Shown here: positions 10,842 through 20,617 of the stretch, one piece after another
How positions within the stretch are numbered: the first letter of the stretch is position 1
How the letters are laid out: the number at the start of each line of letters is the position of its first letter
Source: VAZQ01 sp963756715
GTDB lineage: Bacteria; Pseudomonadota; Alphaproteobacteria; Rhizobiales; Xanthobacteraceae
DNA: 64,000 nt
Assembly: GCA_963756715.1 (NCBI GenBank)
Contig: CAVWOV010000001.1
Span: 1 to 64,000, forward strand
Direction of reading: 5' to 3'
The notes under the pieces: model-generated
Databases searched by the model: none
The model's input: only the letters and a program-made list of their open reading frames with translations
What the model was told of the DNA's origin: nothing
Program-made: the position numbers and the translations under genes

Positions 10842-11969
10842 ATGGCCAAGCGGTGCTATTATGAAATCCTGGAAGTGGAGCGCACCGTCGGCGACGGTGA
10901 ACTCAAGGCCGCGTTCCGCAAACTGGCGATGAAGTGGCACCCCGATCGCAACCCGGGCGATGGCACGTGCGAGCTTCGCTTCAAGGAGATCAACGAGGCC
11001 TACGAAATTCTCAAGCACCCCGACAAGCGCGCGGCCTACGATCGGTTCGGACACGCCGCATTCGAGCAAGGCGGCGGTCAGGGAGGTGCGGGCTTCGGCG
11101 CCGAATTCGGCTCGGCATTCTCCGACCTGTTCGAAGGCATCTTCGGCATGGCGAGTTCGCGCAGCCGCACCGGGCGCGAGCGCGGCGCGGACCTGCGCTA
11201 CAACATGGAAATCAGCCTCGACGAGGCCTATGAGGGCAAGACCGCACAGGTCCGCATCCCGACCTCGGTCACCTGTGAATCGTGTTCGGGCTCGGGCGCC
11301 AAAGCGGGCAGCAAGCCGAAGGCCTGTCCGACATGCGGTGGTGCGGGCCGCATCCGCCACGCCCAGGGATTCTTCACGCTGGAGCGGACATGTCCGGGTT
11401 GCCAGGGCCGCGGGCAGGTGATCGACAATCCGTGCCCGTCCTGTTCGGGTTCGGGACGCGTGACGCGAGAGCGCACGCTCTCGGTCAATATTCCGCCAGG
11501 CGTTGAGGACGGCACGCGTATCCGCCTGACCGGCGAGGGCGAGGCGGGTGTGCGCGGCGGGACGGCGGGCGACCTTTACATTTTCCTGTCGCTTGGTTCG
11601 CATCCGTTCTTCCAGCGCGAAGGCGCCGACCTGCATTGCCGCGTACCGATCTCGATGGTTGCGGCGGCGCTCGGCGGCGAGTTCGAAGTGCCCACCATTG
11701 GCGGTGACAATACCCGCGTTAAAGTACCGGAGGGCACCCAGTCGGGGCGGCGCTTCCGGCTGCAGGGCAAGGGCATGCCGGTGCTGCGGTCCAAGCAGAC
11801 CGGCGACATGTATGTTCAGGTGGTGGTGGAGACGCCGCAGAAGCTGACCAAGCGGCAGCGCGAGCTTCTGAACGAATTCGAGCGGCTGTCGTCGAAGGAT
11901 ACCCACCCGGAGTCGGCCGGTTTCTTCGGCAAGGTCAAGGAATTTCTGGGCCGGGCAGGCTCTGCCTGA
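10842..11969 (+). CDS. dnaJ: Co-chaperone DnaJ (Hsp40)
   Basis: A 375-residue type I DnaJ. The J domain starts MAKRCYYEILEVERT and holds the HPD motif (KWHPDRNPGD) that stimulates DnaK ATPase. A glycine/phenylalanine-rich linker (GQGGAGFGAEFG) follows. The zinc region has four CxxCxGxG-type motifs (CESCSGSG, CPTCGGAG, CPGCQGRG, CPSCSGSG), then the C-terminal substrate domain. An upstream extension of the frame to 10791 has no J-domain resemblance, so the ATG at 10842 is used. It lies 74 bases after the dnaK terminator. Confidence 0.97.
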   Translation: MAKRCYYEILEVERTVGDGELKAAFRKLAMKWHPDRNPGDGTCELRFKEINEAYEILKHPDKRAAYDRFGHAAFEQGGGQGGAGFGAEFGSAFSDLFEGIFGMASSRSRTGRERGADLRYNMEISLDEAYEGKTAQVRIPTSVTCESCSGSGAKAGSKPKACPTCGGAGRIRHAQGFFTLERTCPGCQGRGQVIDNPCPSCSGSGRVTRERTLSVNIPPGVEDGTRIRLTGEGEAGVRGGTAGDLYIFLSLGSHPFFQREGADLHCRVPISMVAAALGGEFEVPTIGGDNTRVKVPEGTQSGRRFRLQGKGMPVLRSKQTGDMYVQVVVETPQKLTKRQRELLNEFERLSSKDTHPESAGFFGKVKEFLGRAGSA

Positions 11970-11998
11970 TAAATTTGCTGCTTGACCCATAAGGCGGC

Positions 11999-12019
11999 GG
12001 GCTTTACCGGTTAAAGCCC
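11999..12019 (+). terminator. Stem-loop after dnaJ
   Basis: GGGCTTTA (11999-12006) and TAAAGCCC (12012-12019) form an 8-bp stem with a 5-base loop 29 bases after the dnaJ stop. It is followed by AAAATT rather than a T run, so termination is likely but not textbook. Confidence 0.4.
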
Positions 12020-12070
12020 AAAATTGGCAATCATTTCGAAGCGTTAACCCCTCGTAGCGTTATCCACACG

Positions 12071-12883
12071 ATGCCGCTTCCAGCGCTGGTGACCCTTGAA
12101 AGAAAGTTTGAAAAGCACATTCGGCTTTTCGAGCTCAAGAAGGGCGTGCTCGAGCGCAAGATCGAACAGCAGATCAAATTGTTCGAACTGAAGAGGGGCG
12201 CGTTGGAGCGCCGGATCGAACAGAAGTTCGAAACGCACAAGAAGAAGTTCGAGCAGACCTTCGAGACGCAGAAAAAGAAGATCGAGATCCAGATCCGTCG
12301 CTTCGAGGAGAAGAAGGTCCTCCGGCTCGACGACGAGGTCCGCTTCATCCGGTCCTGGATGGAGAAGCCGCTGGCGATCGGTGCTGTGACGCCGTCCAGC
12401 AAGGCGCTCGCCCGCACCATGGCGGCCTATCTCGATCCGTCGGTCGCGGGGCCGATCATCGAGCTTGGACCGGGAACCGGCCCGGTAACCGAAGCGATCA
12501 TTGAGCAAGGCATCGATCCCTCCCGGCTGGTCCTGGTCGAGTTTGATCCGACCTTTTGCCGGCTGCTGCGCGCGCGCTTCCCCGCCGCGACCGTGGTGCA
12601 GGGCGACGCCTACAGCCTGCGGCGCGTCTTGAGCGATGTCCTGGAGCAGCCTGCGGCGGCGGTGGTGTCCGGTCTGCCGCTCTTCACCAAGCCGCTGACC
12701 ACGCGGCTTCGCCTTATTCATGAGGCGTTCGCCCTGATGCTGCCGGGTGCGCCCTTCGTCCAGTTCACCTATGCGACCATTCCGCCGATCCCGAAGGCGC
12801 TCGACCGCGTGCGTTCGGAAGGCTCCGAACGGGTGTGGATGAATATCCCGCCGGCACGCGTATGGGTTTACCGGAGAGACTGA
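12071..12883 (+). CDS. PmtA-like phospholipid N-methyltransferase with a coiled-coil N-terminus
   Basis: A 270-residue SAM-dependent methyltransferase. The SAM motif is PIIELGPGTGPVTEAII (residues 128-144). FIRSWMEKPLAIGAVTPSSKALARTMA upstream and SGLPLFTKP downstream are typical of Rhodobacter-type phosphatidylethanolamine N-methyltransferase, which makes phosphatidylcholine at the membrane. Residues 10-82 are a highly charged helical extension. It contains two near-identical 18-residue units (residues 17-34 and 35-52, pattern I-K/R-LFELK-x-G-x-LER-x-IEQ) and then KFE/TFE repeats, probably a coiled coil or amphipathic membrane anchor. The usual family members are about 200 residues and lack this part. 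Activity on phospholipids is inferred. Confidence 0.7.
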   Translation: MPLPALVTLERKFEKHIRLFELKKGVLERKIEQQIKLFELKRGALERRIEQKFETHKKKFEQTFETQKKKIEIQIRRFEEKKVLRLDDEVRFIRSWMEKPLAIGAVTPSSKALARTMAAYLDPSVAGPIIELGPGTGPVTEAIIEQGIDPSRLVLVEFDPTFCRLLRARFPAATVVQGDAYSLRRVLSDVLEQPAAAVVSGLPLFTKPLTTRLRLIHEAFALMLPGAPFVQFTYATIPPIPKALDRVRSEGSERVWMNIPPARVWVYRRD

Positions 12884-12959
12884 CCGACGCAGGACAGACG
12901 GCGGAAGTCTGCTTATTCTGTCGCCGGTCTTCGTGTCTTCTCTCGTCCCGGAATCGCCA

Positions 12960-13553
12960 ATGCCAAATCCGAAAATCCTGGTCATCCCGGGCTCGCTGCG
13001 CGCGAAGTCCTACAATGCGCGCCTGGCCGCGCTCGCCACCAAGGAACTGACGCTGGCGGATGCCGACGTCACGCGCATTTCGCTCGCGGACTTTCCGCTG
13101 CCGCTCTACGACGCCGACCTCGCCGAGAAGTCGGGTCCGCCGTCCCACGCGGTCAAGCTCAAACAACTGATGTCGGCGCATCATGGCGTGTTCATCGCAA
13201 GCCCCGAATACAACGCGTCGATCACGCCGCTTCTTAAGAACACCATCGACTGGATTTCGGCGGTGCGCGATCGCGGCGATCCGCCGCTCGCCGCCTACCA
13301 GAACCGCGTCTTCGCCATCGGCGGCGCCTCGCCGGGCCGCTCGGGCGCGATGCAGTCGCTGCTCGCCCTGCGGCAGGTGCTGACGGCCGGCTGCCGCGCG
13401 CTGGTGATTGCCGAGCAGGTGTCGGTGCCGAATGCCGAGCAGGCCTTCGACGACATGGACGCACTCAAGGATGCGCGCGCCGCCAGCCAGCTCAAGATCG
13501 TTGTCCGTAAGCTGATCGACACCGCGGCGCTGTTCACGCATGGGAGGGATTAG
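12960..13553 (+). CDS. NADPH-dependent FMN reductase family protein
   Basis: A flavodoxin-fold reductase of 197 residues. The phosphate loop reads ILVIPGSLRAKSYNARLAA at the N-terminus, and the flavin-contacting motif ASPEYNASITPLLKNTIDW is nearly canonical for the ChrR/azoreductase group. It reduces FMN, quinones or azo compounds with NAD(P)H; the substrate is not predictable. The ATG at 12960 (MPNPKIL) is preferred to the upstream one at 12933. The stop is 2 bases before the pyrF start, so the two are co-transcribed. Confidence 0.85.
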   Translation: MPNPKILVIPGSLRAKSYNARLAALATKELTLADADVTRISLADFPLPLYDADLAEKSGPPSHAVKLKQLMSAHHGVFIASPEYNASITPLLKNTIDWISAVRDRGDPPLAAYQNRVFAIGGASPGRSGAMQSLLALRQVLTAGCRALVIAEQVSVPNAEQAFDDMDALKDARAASQLKIVVRKLIDTAALFTHGRD

Positions 13554-13555
13554 CC

Positions 13556-14260
13556 GTGAGCCTGGATGCCCGGGATCGTCTGATCGTCGCACTCGACGTC
13601 TCGTCAATCGCGGCGGCGGAGGCCATGGTTGCGCGATTGGGCGAGACCGTCACGTTCTACAAGATCGGCTATCAGCTCGCGTTCGCGGGGGGCCTCGATT
13701 TCGCGCGCGTCCTGACCAGCGCCGGCAAGCAGGTGTTCGTTGACCTGAAGCTGCACGACATCGGCAACACGGTTGCGCGAGGTGTCGAGAGCGTCGCGCG
13801 GCTCGGCGCGACCTTCCTCACCGTCCACGCCTACCCGCAGACCATGCACGCCGCGGTCGACGCGCGCGCAGGTTCTGACCTGCGCATCCTCGCCGTCACG
13901 GTGCTGACCTCCTACGACGACGCCGACCTGGCGGCGGCCGGCTACGATTTCACCGTGCCGGAACTCGTCGCCGAGCGCGCCGCGCAGGCGCGCGACATCG
14001 GCGTCGACGGCCTGGTCTGTTCGGGCGCCGAGGCGGGGCTGCTGCGGCCGGTGATCGGTAAGAGCATGGTGCTGGTGACGCCCGGTATCCGGCCGGCCGG
14101 CGCCGATGCGGGCGACCAGAAACGCGTGATGACGCCCGGCGAAGCCATCGCGGCCGGTGCCGACTATCTCGTCATCGGCCGGCCGGTGCTGGCGGCTGCC
14201 GATCCCAAGGCTGCGGCCGAAGCGATCGTCGCCGAGATCGCGCGTGCGCTGCCCGCGTAA
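13556..14260 (+). CDS. pyrF: Orotidine 5'-phosphate decarboxylase
   Basis: A 234-residue enzyme making UMP, the last step of de novo pyrimidine synthesis. The N-terminal RLIVALDV is followed by the catalytic motif VFVDLKLHDIGNTV (the Asp-Lys-Asp set). LVTPGIRPAG and DYLVIGRPVLAA bind phosphate at the end of the TIM barrel. The start is GTG at 13556, immediately after the FMN reductase. The DUF1330 gene begins 12 bases after its stop. Confidence 0.96.
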   Translation: MSLDARDRLIVALDVSSIAAAEAMVARLGETVTFYKIGYQLAFAGGLDFARVLTSAGKQVFVDLKLHDIGNTVARGVESVARLGATFLTVHAYPQTMHAAVDARAGSDLRILAVTVLTSYDDADLAAAGYDFTVPELVAERAAQARDIGVDGLVCSGAEAGLLRPVIGKSMVLVTPGIRPAGADAGDQKRVMTPGEAIAAGADYLVIGRPVLAAADPKAAAEAIVAEIARALPA

Positions 14261-14272
14261 GGGAGAACGATC

Positions 14273-14903
14273 ATGCCCAAGGGCTATTGGATTCCGCACC
14301 TCGATGTGAGCAACCCGGAGGGCTTTCAGGCCTACCGGAATATGGCCGATGCTGCGCACGAGCGCTTCGGCAAGTCGAAGCTCCTGGCGCGCGGCGGCCG
14401 CACCGAGCGTCCCGAGGGCAAGCTGCGATGCGCGCAATGTGCTGCGCGAGTTCGGTTCGTTCGACGAGGCGCGCGCGTTCTACGACGGGCCGGACTATTC
14501 CCGCGCCCATCCACTGCGTGAGCCGCATTCGGAATGCGATTTCCTGATCGTCGAAGGCTATGACGGTCCGCAGCCGCGCGCACCCGGCGACACTGCCGGC
14601 CGCCGCCGCCCGCAAGGGTTACTGGATCGCGCACGCCGACATCTCCGATCCGGAGGGCTACAAGGCCTACATGGCGGCCGAATGGTGCCGCTCGGGAAGT
14701 TCGGCGCGCGCTTCCTGGTGCGCGGCGGCCGGCAGGACGTGGCCGAGGGCAAGCAGCGCGGCGCGTTGCGTGGTGATCGAATTTCCGAGCTATGAGGCCG
14801 CGCTCGACTGCTACCGGTCGCCGGATTATCAGGCGGCGGCGGCCTTCGCAAAGGCAAGGCGGAGTTCGATCTTCTGATCATCGAGGGATTTGCCGGCGCG
14901 TAG
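14273..14903 (+). pseudogene. Double DUF1330 protein, several frameshifts
   Basis: Two DUF1330 domains (small ferredoxin-like fold, function unknown) appear in tandem. The first starts MPKGYWIPHLDVSNPEGFQAYRN and resumes in another frame as NVLREFGSFDEARAFYDGPDY and ECDFLIVEGYDG. The second reads KGYWIAHADISDPEGYKAYMAA, then FGARFLVRGGRQDVAEGKQR, VVIEFPSYEAALDCYRSPDYQ and FDLLIIEGFAGA, ending at TAG 14901-14903. About five frame changes are needed (near 14430, 14600, 14680, 14760 and 14855). The pieces join into one roughly 208-residue fused protein, though two adjacent genes are possible. It lies in the operon between pyrF and dapB. Confidence 0.7.
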
Positions 14904-14999
14904 ACCGGGCACCGCTCGAGCTGCTGGTCCGTGCCTGCGCCGTCGCTTTCCTTCATCGCGCTCGTCTCGCTATACCCGCCGGAACGCGGAGAGTGAACG

Positions 15000-15810
15000 A
15001 TGTCCGAGATGCGGCTGATCGTGGCGGGCGCCGGCGGGCGCATGGGGCGCACGCTCATCCAGGCGATTGCGGCCGCCAAGGACGTCACGCTCGCAGGCGC
15101 GGTCGATGCGCCGGGTTCGGCGGTGATCGGGCGCGACGCCGGCGAACTTGCTGGCCTCGGCGCGAATGGCGTGACGGTGGGTACCGACGCCGCGCCGTTG
15201 CTCGCCAAAGCGGACGGGCTGCTCGATTTCACCATTCCGGCCGCGACCGTTGCGTATGCCGAGCTGGTCGCGCGAACGGGCGGCGTGCATGTGATCGGCA
15301 CCACCGGGCTCACGGGCGAGAACGAGAAGCTGATCGCCGAAGCCGCCAGGCGCGCCGTGATCGTGAAGTCCGGCAATATGAGCATGGGGGTCAACCTGCT
15401 CGTGGCGCTCGACAAAGCGCGTGGCGAAGACGCTCGACGAGGACTTCGACATCGAGGTGCTCGAAATGCATCACAACAAGAAGGTCGATGCGCCATCCGG
15501 CACCGCGCTGATGCTCGGTCAGGCGGCCGCCGAGGGCCGCGGCGATTGACCTTGCGCAACGCTCGCAGCGCGGCCGCGACGGTCATACCGGCGCGCGCGC
15601 GGCAGGCGACATCGGCTTTGCATCGCTGCGCGGCGGCACCGTGGTGGGCGATCATTCGGTGATCTTCGCCGGCCCTGCCGAACGCATCGAACTCGTGCAC
15701 AAGGCCGAGGACCGCATGATCTTCGCGCGCGGCGCGCGTCCGTGCGGCGCTGTGGGCGCGCGGACAGAAGCCCGGGCTTTATTCGATGGCCGATGTGCTG
15801 GGACTACGGA
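15000..15810 (+). pseudogene. dapB: 4-hydroxy-tetrahydrodipicolinate reductase, frameshifted
   Basis: DapB reduces hydroxy-tetrahydrodipicolinate in lysine and diaminopimelate synthesis. The N-terminal NAD(P) site (RLIVAGAGGRMGRTLIQAI) and VIGTTGLTGENEKLI, then SGNMSMGVNLL are intact. The catalytic HHNKKVDAPSGTALMLGQA follows in another frame, then DIGFASLRGGTVVGDHSVIF in a third, and finally GQKPGLYSMADVLGL. Breaks lie near 15418, 15545 and 15740. The total length fits a normal protein of about 270 residues. The final frame runs past the usual end to a TGA at 15924-15926. DapB is normally essential, so sequence error is the likelier cause. Confidence 0.85.
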
Positions 15811-15957
15811 TTTTTAACACTCTGTATCGCGCCGCTAGATTGTCTTTTCGTCGTAATCCCGCAATGATCAGAATTATGATGGGCGCCTCGCTTGAGTGGC
15901 ACCATCGACGGAGTAGACTTCATTGACCGTGTCCGGCGCACCATCGGCTTGCCTCCC

Positions 15958-16995
15958 GTGTCACAGGAGGTGGTGCAGCCTTTGACCCGTGCCGCGATCT
16001 TTCTGGTCGTGACCGTCAACCCCGGCAGACGCGAGTCGTGAGGCGGTCCGGTCGTTTTGCGGCGACCTTCCGGCGCTGGTGCGCGCGGTCGGTTTCCGCG
16101 ACATCGAGGGAAACCTCTCCTGCGTGATGGGCATAGGCTCTGACGCGTGGGACAGGCTCTTTGGTCAGCCGCGGCCGGCCGAACTGCATCCTTTTCGCGA
16201 GATCAAGGCGGGCGCACGCCAAGCCATCGCGACGCCCGGCGATCTCCTGTTTCACATTCGCGCCAAGCGCATGGACCTCTGTTTCGAGCTGGCAATGCAA
16301 ATCATGACCCGGCTCGGCGGCGCGGTTTCGCCGGTCGACGAAGTTCATGGCTTTCGCTATTTCGACGATCGCGATCTCTTCGGCTTTGTCGATGGCACGG
16401 AGAACCCGACGGCGCAAACGGCGATCGATGCCGCTTATCATTGGCGCCGAAGACGCCGGCTTCGCGGGCGGCAGCTACGTGATCGTGCAGAAATACCTGC
16501 ACGATGTGGCGGGCTGGAATGCGCTCTCCACCGAGACCCAGGAGCGGATCATCGGCCGCACCAAGCTTTCCGACATCGAGCTCGACGACGCGGTGAAGCC
16601 GACGTTCGCGCACAATGCACTCACGACCATCATCGAGGACGGCAAGGAAATCAAAATCCTCCGCGACAACATGCCGTTCGGCCGTGTCTGCCGAGAAGGA
16701 GTTCGGGACCTATTTCATCGGCTACGCCCGTTCGCCACGAACGGTCGAGCAGATGCTGGAGAACATGTTCGTCGGTCGGCCTCCCGGCAACTACGATCGG
16801 TTGCTCGATTTCAGCACCGCGAAGACCGGTAGCTTGTTCTTCGTGCCGTCTGCGACGTTTTTGGAAAACATCGGAGACGACGCTCCGCCAGCCGGGCTTT
16901 CGGATACGCCGGCCGTGGCGGCGCCGCAGCAGCCGGTATCGAAGCGCGACGGCTCGCTCGGTATCGGTTCGCTTAAAGGAGACCCCGCCTCATGA
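15958..16995 (+). pseudogene. Dye-decolorizing heme peroxidase (encapsulin cargo), frameshifted
   Basis: A DyP-type peroxidase of about 345 residues. It starts GTG 15958 (MSQEVVQPLTRAAIFLVV), with breaks near 16035, 16440 and 16690. Diagnostic pieces are DLFGFVDGTENPT (the GxxDG motif with the distal aspartate), VKPTFAHNALTTI with the proximal heme histidine, ILRDNMPFG and FGTYFIGYARSPRTVEQMLENMF. The C-terminus after a linker is DGSLGIGSLKGDPAS, the known cargo-loading peptide that docks DyP inside encapsulin shells. The stop overlaps the encapsulin ATG by four bases (ATGA). The enzyme uses peroxide to oxidise phenolics and dyes and is thought to act in oxidative stress. Confidence 0.9.
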
Positions 16996-17809
16996 ATAAC
17001 CTTCACCGCGAGCTTGCCCCGATATCCGATGCGGCCTGGTCTCAGATCGAGGAGGAAACGTCGCGCACGATCAAACGCTACCTTGCCGGCCGGCGCGTCG
17101 TTGACGTGCAGGGTCCGGGCGGCGTTGCTCTGTCCGCCATCGGCACCGGCCATTTGCGCAACGTCGCGGCGCCGGGAAGCGGAATTCTTGCGCGACAGCG
17201 CGAAGTCAATGCGCTGGTCGAACTGCGCGTCCCCTTCGAACTCGATCGCCAGGAGATCGATGACGTGGAGCGTGGCGCCGACGATTCGGACTGGCAGCCC
17301 GCGAAGGATGCGGCACGGCTTTTGGCCTTTGCCGAGGACCGGGCGATCTTTGAAGGCTACGCCGCCGCCGGCATTCGCGGCGTCCGCGAGGGCACCAGCA
17401 ACCCGGTGATCCCGCTTCCGGCCGACATCCGCGCCTACCCGGACGCCATCGCCCAGGCGCTAAGTCAGTTGCGGCTCGTCGGAGTCAACGGTCCCTATTC
17501 GGTTTTGCTGAGCGCCGATGCCTATACGGGATTGAGCCGAGACCAGCGATCATGGCTATCCGGTCCTGGAGCACGTCAAGCGCCTCGTGGACGGTGACCT
17601 GATCTGGGCTCCGGCGATTACCGGTGCATTCGTGCTCACGACCCGCGGCGGCGACTTCGGACTGTATATCGGCGAGGATATGTCGATCGGCTATCTCAGC
17701 CACGACGATAAGACGGTGCGGCTTTATCTTGCAGGAGACGTTTACGTTCCTCCTGCTCACGACCGAGGCTTCCGTCGCGCTGTCAGCGCCTGCAACCAAG
17801 GCAGCTTGA
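16992..17809 (+). pseudogene. Family 1 encapsulin shell protein, frameshifted
   Basis: The HK97-fold nanocompartment shell protein (linocin M18 family). It begins MNNLHRELAPISDAAWSQIEEE, the conserved encapsulin start, and continues with TIKRYLAGRRVVDVQGPGG and EDRAIFEGY. Breaks near 17535 and 17735 shift the frame. The later parts HGYPVLEHVKRLVDGDLIWAPAI, GGDFGLYIGEDMSIGYL and LQETFTFLLLTTEASVAL are all recognisable, and the protein ends at TGA 17807-17809. The reconstructed length of about 271 residues is normal. It is coupled to the DyP gene by a four-base overlap and converges on gpmI, whose stop is 8 bases away. The pair sits between dapB and gpmI, as if inserted into a conserved block. 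Confidence 0.92.
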
Positions 17810-17817
17810 TCGTCGGT

Positions 17818-19344
17818 TCAGCCCTGCAGCAGCGACATGCCGGTCATTTCCGGCGGCTTCGGCAGATCCATCAGTTCGAGCAAGGTCGGCGCGAGGTCGG
17901 CGAGGCGGCCTTCCGCGACCAGCGAGCGGTTGCGCGCACCCTGCAACAACAGCGGCACCGGATTGGTGGTGTGCGAAGTGTGCGGGCCGCCGGTCTGCGG
18001 GATCGCGCATCATCTCGCAGTTGCCGTGGTCGGCGGTGACGAGCAGCGCGCCGCCGGCCTCGCTCACGGCGGCGGCGATCTCGCCTAAACCGGTATCGAC
18101 CGTCTCCACCGCCTTGATGGCGGCCGGCAGGCTGCCGGTGTGGCCGACCATGTCGGGATTGGCGTAGTTGAGCACGATCAGGTCGTATTTGCCGGAACGG
18201 ATCGCCGCGACCGCCTTCGCGGTGAGTTCGGGCGCCGACATTTCGGGCTGCAGATCGTAGGTCGCGACCTTGGGCGAAGGCACCATGATGCGATCCTCGC
18301 CGTCGTAAGGCTGCTCGCGGCCGCCGTTGAGGAAGTAGGTGACGTGCGGATATTTCTCGGTCTCCGCCATGCGCAGTTGGGTGCGGCCGGCCGCGGCGAC
18401 CACCTCGCCCAGGATGTTCGGGAAGGTCTGCGGCGGCAGGATCGTCCCCATCAGCGTGTCGAGTTGCGTCGGAGTATTGCGCCATGCCGACCGCGCCGGC
18501 GAAGCGCACGGCCCGCGGACGCGGGAAGCCGGAGAAATTCGGATCGAGCATCGCGCCCAAAATCTCGCGCGCGCGATCGGCGCGGAAGTTGAAGCACAGC
18601 ACGCCGTCGCCATCGTTCATGCCGCGATAGTCGCCGATCACGGATGGCAGGATGAACTCGTCGAACTGCTTCTTGGCGTAGGCGTCCGCGATCGCGGCCT
18701 GCGGATCGGGAAAGCGCGGCCCATCGGCCTCGACCATGGCGTCATACGCCTTCTTGACCCGCTCCCAGCGCTGGTCGCGATCCATGCCGTAATAGCGGCC
18801 CGACCACCGTGGCGACCCGCACCGACGGCGGCAGCGCGGCGACGAGCCGCTTGAGATCGTCGCCGGCGGACTGCGGGGGCGTATCGCGCCCGTCGGTGAG
18901 CGCATGAACCAGCGCCGGCACGCCGGCTTGCGTGAGAATCTTCGCCAACGCCACCGCGTGGTCCTGGTGCGAATGCACGCCGCCAGGCGAAACGAGGCCG
19001 ATGAGGTGACAGGTGCCGCCGCTCGCCTTGAGCTTGGCGATCAGATCGACCAGTGCCGGCGCGCGCGCGATCTCGCCCGACGCGATGGCGTCGGCGATGC
19101 GCGGCAGGTCCTGCATGACGACGCGGCCGGCGCCGATATTGAGATGCCCGACTTCGGAGTTGCCCATCTGGCCGTCCGGCAGGCCGACATCGTGGCCCGA
19201 GGTGCGCAGGAAGGCGTGCGGTCCCGCGCTCCACAGGCGGTCGAACGTTGGAGTCCTGGCCTGGCGCACGGCGTTGTCGGCGCGATCCTCGCGCCAACCC
19301 CAACCATCGAGAACAACCAGCATGACGGGACGACGTGCCTGCAT
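17818..19344 (-). pseudogene. gpmI: Cofactor-independent phosphoglycerate mutase, frameshifted
   Basis: The manganese-dependent mutase that interconverts 3- and 2-phosphoglycerate in glycolysis. It starts ATG 19344 (MQARRPVMLVVLDGWGWRED) with the metal motif LDGWG. NSEVGHLNIGAGR contains the catalytic serine, and HALTDGRDTPPQSA, FNFRADRAREI, NYANPDMVGHTG and VTADHGNCEMM follow. The C-terminal GPHTSHTTNPVPLL and the ending MTGMSLLQG are in other frames. Breaks lie near 18795, 18475 and 18000. The full span (about 508 residues) is the normal length, so a sequence error is likely. Confidence 0.92.
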
Positions 19345-19564
19345 GTCATCTGCCCTTCTGCGCCCCGACTAATAGAAATCACGGCCTGTATCCAGGAGAT
19401 TCGAACCTGCCCGAAGTTCGCGATCTCACGCGGCGTGTCGGCACCGCCACACAAACCGAAAATTCAAATTCTCCACATGGTTAACGCGCCGATCGTCCAC
19501 CAAACCGCGCGCCGTCTCAGGTAGAATAACGACGTAGCCGTCACTCTTCGGTCGGGGGGCTGAA

Positions 19565-20617
19565 TTGACAGCGCGAAATTTTCTGCCTGTTATTGCGGGG
19601 CTCATCACGTGTGCCTTGATCGCACCCGCGAAGGCCGGCGTCGACCGGCCGCCGCAGTTCGTCGTAATGGCGTTCGACAATTGCACCGAGCTCGATCGTT
19701 GGCAGGATCTCACTGAATTCGCCGCCGCGATGAACCGGGATGGCGACCGCCTCCACTTCACGTTCTTCGTCAGCGGGATCAACTACATCGCCGACGCCAG
19801 CCGCAACATCTATGAAGGGCCGCACCAGCGCCGCGGAACGTCGCGGATCAATTTCGGTGGCTCGCCGGAGGATATTCGGCGCCGCGTCGATTACGTCAAC
19901 GGGCTCTATCGCGCCGGCCACGAGATCGGCTCGCACGCGATCGGGCATTTCAACGGCAAGTCCTGGTCGACGAGCGACTGGGACAAGGAGTTCCGCGCCT
20001 ACGGCGATCTCGTCCGCAATGTCGGGCCGAACAATGGGCTCGATGACCTCAAGCTCGCGTTTGCGCCGTCCGAAGTGATTGGCTTCCGGGCACCTTATCT
20101 GGCCAAGGGCGCCGCGCTCTATCCGGCGCTGCGCAGCAATGGCTTTCGTTACGACACCAGCGGCGACGGCGGCGCCGACGAATGGCCGGCCAGGATCGAC
20201 GGCATCTGGCGCTTCAATCTAGCCCGCTTGAAGCTGCAGGGGACCGGCCGGAACCTGCTGTCGATGGACTACAACTTCTTCGTCGCGCAAGGCCGCAGCA
20301 CGAGCGATCCGCGCCGCATCGACTCGCTGCGCGAGCAGATGCTCGCGACCTACCTGCATTACTTCAAAACCAATTACGCCGGGAATCGCGCGCCCCTGCA
20401 CATCGGCCATCACTTCTTCGCCTTTCACAACGGCGCCTATAATGAAGCGCTGAAGTCCTTCGCGCGCGCCGTCTGCGGGCTGCCGGAAGTCCGTTGTGTC
20501 AGCTACGCGAAGCTTGCGGACTTCATGGACCAGCAGAACTCCGCGACGCTGGCCGCCTACCGCAAGGGCGACTTCGCCCGCGCCGCCACGCCGCCGTTGA
20601 GCGTAGCTGCGCGGTAA
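19565..20617 (+). CDS. Secreted polysaccharide deacetylase family protein
   Basis: A 350-residue protein with an N-terminal signal (NFLPVIAGLITCALIAPAKA). The following VVMAFDNCTELDRWQDL and later HEIGSHAIGHFNGKSW match the NodB-fold deacetylase metal site (D..., HxxxH). IGFRAPYLAKGAALYPAL is the usual RxPY motif. NYAGNRAPLHIGHHFFAFHNGAY near the C-terminus also fits. It probably removes acetyl groups from an envelope polysaccharide in the periplasm. The start is TTG at 19565, with a G-rich stretch upstream. Its stop touches the stop of the convergent ada gene with no spacer. Confidence 0.8.
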   Translation: MTARNFLPVIAGLITCALIAPAKAGVDRPPQFVVMAFDNCTELDRWQDLTEFAAAMNRDGDRLHFTFFVSGINYIADASRNIYEGPHQRRGTSRINFGGSPEDIRRRVDYVNGLYRAGHEIGSHAIGHFNGKSWSTSDWDKEFRAYGDLVRNVGPNNGLDDLKLAFAPSEVIGFRAPYLAKGAALYPALRSNGFRYDTSGDGGADEWPARIDGIWRFNLARLKLQGTGRNLLSMDYNFFVAQGRSTSDPRRIDSLREQMLATYLHYFKTNYAGNRAPLHIGHHFFAFHNGAYNEALKSFARAVCGLPEVRCVSYAKLADFMDQQNSATLAAYRKGDFARAATPPLSVAAR

